Positions 60,414 to 64,000 of a stretch of 64,000 nt of DNA are shown here, piece by piece. Both the position numbers and the translations under genes were made by a program. Each line of letters opens with the position of its first letter. Position 1 is the first letter of the stretch. The notes below the pieces were generated by a model. The model had not been told where the DNA came from. It was given only the letters and a program-made list of their open reading frames with translations, and did not search any database. The stretch is from Diogma glabrata (taxonomy: Eukaryota; Arthropoda; Insecta; Diptera; Cylindrotomidae). The DNA lies in contig OY856188.1 in NCBI GenBank assembly GCA_963693315.1, positions 101,868,462 through 101,932,461 of the forward strand, written 5' to 3'.

Positions 60414-62047
60414 CAAGGTTTGCACGAACTAGATTAAACATTTCGTTTAACTAAGTGACACTTAACATTAAGTGCAGCTTAACCATATTGTCATTTGCAC
60501 CACCTCTTTTCATAAAAGTTTAGTAAAGCTCTATATGTTGAGCTGTCAATTCAAAAATTATTAATTTTATGTTAGACGCATTATTAAAAATTATTATCAA
60601 AAAATATTATTTAAATATTATTTTATTAAAAAAACATTAAATATTAATTAAAACGGACAGTATAGTGTAGCAATTAACAATATTTGTTGAAACACAGTTT
60701 ATTTAAGTGGTATGTATTTTAATTTATGATTTATAAGTTTTTAACTAGTGCACATTATTAATAAATGAACTCTTTTATTTAATAAATACATTTTAATTAT
60801 ATTAAAATATAACAAAATTTGTGTAGATGTCTTTATTTTTGATATATATGTATCAGCAATAATAATTTATATAACCTCTTAAATTAAATAAATTTATATT
60901 TTTTAGTTAAAAAAATTCTAAAAATGAAGCGGACAAGAGCACCGAATTTCAGCCAAGATGAAAAGTACACCATCTTGAATTTAATAAAAGATAGTGCAGG
61001 CATCTTAGAAAATAAAAAAACTGATAGTGTGACGTGGAAGCAAAAGGAAGAAGAATGGCAAAATATTGCAAAAAAATTTCAATCCCAGGTAAAATAAATA
61101 GTTATACTACTTTACTTACTTTTTTAATATTAATAATCACTATACATTATTGATACAATTACAGAGCAACCAGTATCGTAGTGCCGACCATATTAGGAAG
61201 TTTTACGAGAATCAAAAAAAAGCCGTGCGTAAAGCTGCATCTGATTCGAGAACATCGAGTGCTTTGACTGGTGGTGGACCGCCGGAACTAAAAGAAACGG
61301 ATCCAACAATGGCGCTTACACTATCCATCATGAACAAAAAAACTGTTTTTGGATTAGACAACAACTATGATGATGATGCTGTAGATGTATCGGATTTAAT
61401 TGAAAAAGTATAGCAATAAGCAATTTTATTTAAATCAGATTTCTTAATCATTCTAAAACTATTTATCTATATAGGATTTAAGCGATGTAGATATAATTGA
61501 AGTGGACTGGGGTAGTTACAATGGGGACAAGCTGCAACAACCAAAAAATAAAAGAATAACGAGTGATAGCATATTGTTTAAGAAAAACTTGCAACTCCGA
61601 ACTCCGAAACTTGCAAATTCTCCGAGGTATTCCCACATCTAACAATTCAATAAGTTCAATATCATCATCACATACATCATTTTCAATTTCAATATTCATT
61701 TTATTTTATTTTTAAGTAACCGTCACAAGATAATTCAAAATTATAAATATCGTAATATATATAGTTTATTTTATTTTTCTTTAAACACAAATCAAAATCT
61801 TCAAACAACTAAAAATATAGTTTATTTCATTTTTAAATAACCGTCACAACACAATTCAAAATTCGAAATAACATAATAAAGAGGTTAAATGTGACACTTA
61901 AATATTAAGCGATGGTTTTAGTTCCACTTAAACTAAGTGCCGCTTAGTACTATTTAAGTGACAGATGGCATTTGGTGCAAACTAAATATTGCATTAAGCG
62001 GCACTTAAATTAAGCCAAACTCTTAAGCCGAAGTCGTGCAAACGGGC
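60414..62047 (+). mobile_element. Harbinger-type element carrying only a Myb/SANT gene
   Basis: Ends CAAGGTTTGCACGA and, reversed, GCCCGTTTGCACGA. ATG flanks both sides (60411-60413 and 62048-62050), a 3-bp duplication as in PIF/Harbinger. Subterminal CTTAA/AAGTG words occur at both ends. The flanks join into one 80-bp repeat unit whose uninterrupted copy stands at 62092-62173, so the insertion borders are confirmed in cis. There is no nuclease gene. Confidence 0.7.
60924..61642 (+). CDS. Myb/SANT-like DNA-binding protein, intact, three exons
   Basis: Exons 60924-61088, 61165-61407 and 61475-61642, all in phase with GT-AG introns, give a 191-residue protein. Residues about 5-75 form the Myb/SANT-like domain typical of Harbinger second ORFs (NFSQDEKYTILNLIKDSAGILENK, then W..IAKKFQ and IRKFYENQKKAVRK). 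The TGGGPPELK motif that usually follows the domain is at about 90-98. The acidic C-terminal half has DLSDVDIIEVDW. In Harbinger transposons this protein binds subterminal DNA and brings the nuclease into the nucleus. Here it stands without the nuclease inside a short element. An alternative is a stop right after exon 2 (TAG 61411-61413). Confidence 0.8.
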
Positions 62048-62173
62048 ATGAGAAAGTTTAAACATAAATTAAGGAAGGTGTTATTAATTCAAATTTTAGA
62101 AAATTTAATGATTCAATAAATGGATTTTTGGAAGGTTTAAACATAAATTAAGGAAGGTGTTATTAATTCAAAA
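62048..62173. repeat. 80-bp tandem repeat, second copy intact
   Basis: GTTTAAACATAAATTAAGG plus AAGGTGTTATTAATTCAAA occurs at about 62056-62093 and 62135-62173. The unit also includes TAATGATT.AATAAATG, found at 60389 and 62106. Copy 1 is split by the Harbinger-type element. Confidence 0.8.
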
Positions 62174-62210
62174 TATACCTGAAATTGGCAAACTGAGGAT
62201 CCAACATTTT

Positions 62211-62228
62211 TGGCGACCTTGCCAGGAG
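62211..62228 (+). promoter_or_regulatory. putative retroelement primer-binding site
   Basis: TGGCGACCTTGCCAGGAG follows CCAACATTTT. The TGGCGACC start resembles the arginine-tRNA primer site of mdg1/412-type gypsy elements. If it is real, the preceding DNA, including the tandem repeats and the Harbinger insertion, is the end of an LTR. No partner LTR was found. Confidence 0.4.
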
Positions 62229-62730
62229 CAGAAACTATGAATTCAACTTAAGGAAACTAAGAACCGCTTTTACAAAACTCTTTTCTTAAGGAAACTAAGA
62301 ACCGCACCACAACTCACCACCACTCAACAGTTGAACTGGGTGGTTAACAGATCAAGGAATTACAAGGTAACCAACCAACCACTAAAATTTCAAAGGAATT
62401 TGTAGGGGTTGTAGTTTTAAATTTTAAAATTTAAAGGTGTCATAATTAGTTCATTAAACTTTTAATTACAAATTGGTGAAAGAAAATTTTTTTTTTATAG
62501 TTGGAAAAGAAATAAGAAATAAATAATGGTTTTTCTAATTAATGGTTTGAGAATTGTTCATTATATTTCAATTAATTTGGTTTCATTGTTTGAAGCGGAA
62601 ATTGTCAAGAAATTGTTTTTTGTCATTAAAAGATTTTGAGTTTAGTAAATAAATATTACATTAATTATTTTTCAATTTAGTTTTTGAAAATAGCTTACTA
62701 GTTAAGAAGTGTGTACCAATCGTGAATTAA

Positions 62731-63018
62731 AGATATAGAGAGATGTAGAATAGATAAATAAAGAATTTAAAGTTATGAAAGATAAAGAAATAAAGGAATA
62801 CGGAGATTAAGAGAAAACGTGATAAAGGTATATAGAAATAAGATAAAAGATAAAGAAAGGTATAGAAATAAGATAAAGAGAAAAGAGATAAAGTAATAGA
62901 GAGAAAAACGAGTAAAAGAATAAAGATATAGAGAGAAATAAAGAGGTAAAGGGATAAGAGAAATAGATAAAGAGATAAAGAAGTAAAAAAATAAAAGTTT
63001 AGAAGATAAAAAGGAACA
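62731..63018. repeat. purine-rich tract, about 290 bp
   Basis: Almost only A and G with sparse T on the plus strand, built from GATAAAGA, AGAAATA and AGAGATAAAG words. It is strongly strand-asymmetric. The Leu/Phe/Tyr-rich reverse-strand frames here (62727-63210) are translations of this simple sequence. Confidence 0.85.
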
Positions 63019-63064
63019 GTACACAGCTGTCGGTATATCAGCACACTTCTTAATTAATATTATT

Positions 63065-63331
63065 TTGGTGGAAAAAAAAATTTTACAATTGGGATTCATT
63101 ATTGGAAACCAGAGTACTAAAGATGAGGAGGTAGTCATTGCACCTCTGTCAGTGAGCAACAATCTGTTAACTAATAGTTCCGTCGAAGGGGGACAATTCA
63201 CTGCATACACTCTTATAGGAATATTCTTATGTTTAATGATGTTCGGACTTGATTACTTTTTCATAAAATATTTAAAGCAAAGATTCATTAAGACTAAGGT
63301 AACACATTTGAAAACTCAAAATATAGTATAG
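63065..63331 (+). CDS. small membrane-spanning ORF, partial
   Basis: 88 codons with no ATG start; the frame is open from about 63002. A hydrophobic segment (TLIGIFLCLMMFGLDYFFI, about residues 48-66) is followed by a basic tail KYLKQRFIKTKV, a type-I-like single membrane anchor with a short cytoplasmic end. Its place downstream of a gypsy-like primer site and leader suggests the C-terminus of an envelope-type protein with gag and pol deleted, but no specific motif proves this. It may also be an exon of a host gene, since AAG|GTAACA at 63297-63299 looks like a donor. Confidence 0.35.
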   Translation: MVEKKILQLGFIIGNQSTKDEEVVIAPLSVSNNLLTNSSVEGGQFTAYTLIGIFLCLMMFGLDYFFIKYLKQRFIKTKVTHLKTQNIV

Positions 63332-63895
63332 TGAAGTCGGGGAACACTAAACTCTGATATTTTTTAGGCGGAACATATATACAGAACAGCATAAACTTTA
63401 AAACAGGGGGCGCGGGTTGCTAACCTCTTTAAAACCAAAAAAGCAATAAAAAACAGAATAATGTTCGCAAAAACACTCCATTATTATAGAGCAAAAAGGA
63501 AACGGAATCGTGTTGCAGTGTGTGATTGGCAACCCTCTGCTTCCAAGTGCTACTTTTAGAAAATAATATGTGGGTAGTGGGAATTTTGGATGGCTCGGCT
63601 TATTTCGTATATTAATATAAAAATAAATTTTTTTCAAATGAAATTTGTTAACCTTAACTATGTCTAGCAGGATACTCAAAATGAAACCGTTTCGAAATAT
63701 ATTTCTCACAAAAAAAATGATTCAAAACGTAAAATTATCAGTTCCCTGGCGTGTCCCTCTTTGAAAGACAAAGCTGGTAAACTAAATAATCAATGATTCT
63801 AAGTGTGTAGAGACAAATTTACACTGCAGTAATAATTTTGAATAATAATGCGTTAGCAATAACAATATAATAACAATAAGCAATAACAATATAAT
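63332..63895. other. no gene seen
   Basis: Spacer with AT-rich sequence and a short AATAACAATATAATA repeat near 63844-63895. No supported ORF. Confidence 0.4.
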
Positions 63896-63901
63896 ATACA
63901 G

Positions 63902-64000
63902 AATAAAATGCAACAACTGCCCCAGCATATATGTTGGACAGACCAAACAACAACTCAAAAACCGAATGAAACAACATCATACAGATTACAAAAATAGACA
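63902..64000 (+). pseudogene. Penelope-like GIY-YIG fragment, running off the window
   Basis: One frame reads IKCNNCPSIYVGQTKQQL then KNRMKQHHTDY, a GIY-YIG nuclease core (C..C...YVGQT...L..R...H). It differs from the copy at 56.9 kb. Whether it is intact depends on sequence beyond 64000. Confidence 0.7.

Noticed and set aside
62727..63210. Reverse ORFs rich in Leu, Phe, Tyr and Ser, resembling membrane proteins
   Set aside because: They translate the simple purine-rich tract; hydrophobicity is a by-product of poly-pyrimidine codons.
63398..63709. 103-codon reverse ORF
   Set aside because: It has no recognisable domain, a low-complexity start and no splice or context support.

Overview
The window is animal nuclear DNA, most likely from an insect. 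It is very AT-rich and has GT-AG introns. Its transposon mix (BEL/Pao, Ty3/gypsy, Jockey/CR1-like LINEs, Penelope, Helitron, hAT, PIF/Harbinger, foldback elements) fits an arthropod genome. I cannot name the species. I see no rRNA, tRNA, CRISPR array or bacterial gene. Nearly everything recognisable is a mobile element or an orphan gene family that behaves like one. A 200-base N gap lies at 42836-43035.

Layout. 1-0.4 kb: last exon of a SAMD3-like gene. 1.65-5.1 kb: decayed PIF/Harbinger transposase split by a 1.9-kb TG...CA element. 5.2-5.6 kb: 400-bp MITE. 6.2-18.65 kb: a LINE (ORF1, then ORF2) interrupted by a young, complete Ty3/gypsy element (7874-16059; LTRs differ at 2 of 437 positions; 4-bp target duplication). 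18.65-26.57 kb: BEL/Pao element holding a 5'-truncated LINE (22282-25172). 26.57-30.2 kb: 5'-truncated gypsy with a nearly intact pol. 30.2-33.4 kb: no gene seen. 33.5-38.1 kb: a multi-exon SAM-domain gene and, three bases after its stop, a C2H2/putative DDE-nuclease gene. 38.3-42.0 kb: (AT)n, two copies of one hAT family, a Helitron-like terminus and a foldback. 43.9-46.8 kb: a Helitron inside an (AT)n tract, with its helicase cut by a 442-bp palindrome made of two opposed Helitron 3' ends. 46.8-47.6 kb: DUF4806 gene. 48.4-50.6 kb: minisatellites and a Penelope RT fragment. 50.9-55.7 kb: BEL/Pao gag carrying three separate insertions. 56.5-58.1 kb: Penelope endonuclease fragment and a decayed orphan gene. 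58.24-60.02 kb: hAT element with an 8-bp target duplication. 60.41-62.05 kb: Harbinger-type element with an intact spliced Myb/SANT gene and no nuclease. 62.2-63.35 kb: retroelement leader, purine tract and a small membrane ORF. The last 100 bases: a third Penelope fragment.

How it fits together. This is a nested transposon graveyard with a few young or intact parts: the 7.9-16.1 kb gypsy, the 26.6-30.2 kb gypsy pol with one stop codon, the Myb gene, and the 33.5-38.1 kb two-gene unit. Several nested insertions are resolved by target duplications and by host reading frames that resume across them. Eight reading-frame breaks are net one-base losses, mostly at homopolymers, so some apparent pseudogenisation may be consensus error. 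The best candidate for an undescribed system is the 33.5-38.1 kb two-gene unit. The tail-to-tail Helitron 3' palindrome and the unassigned gene at 57.3-58.1 kb come next.
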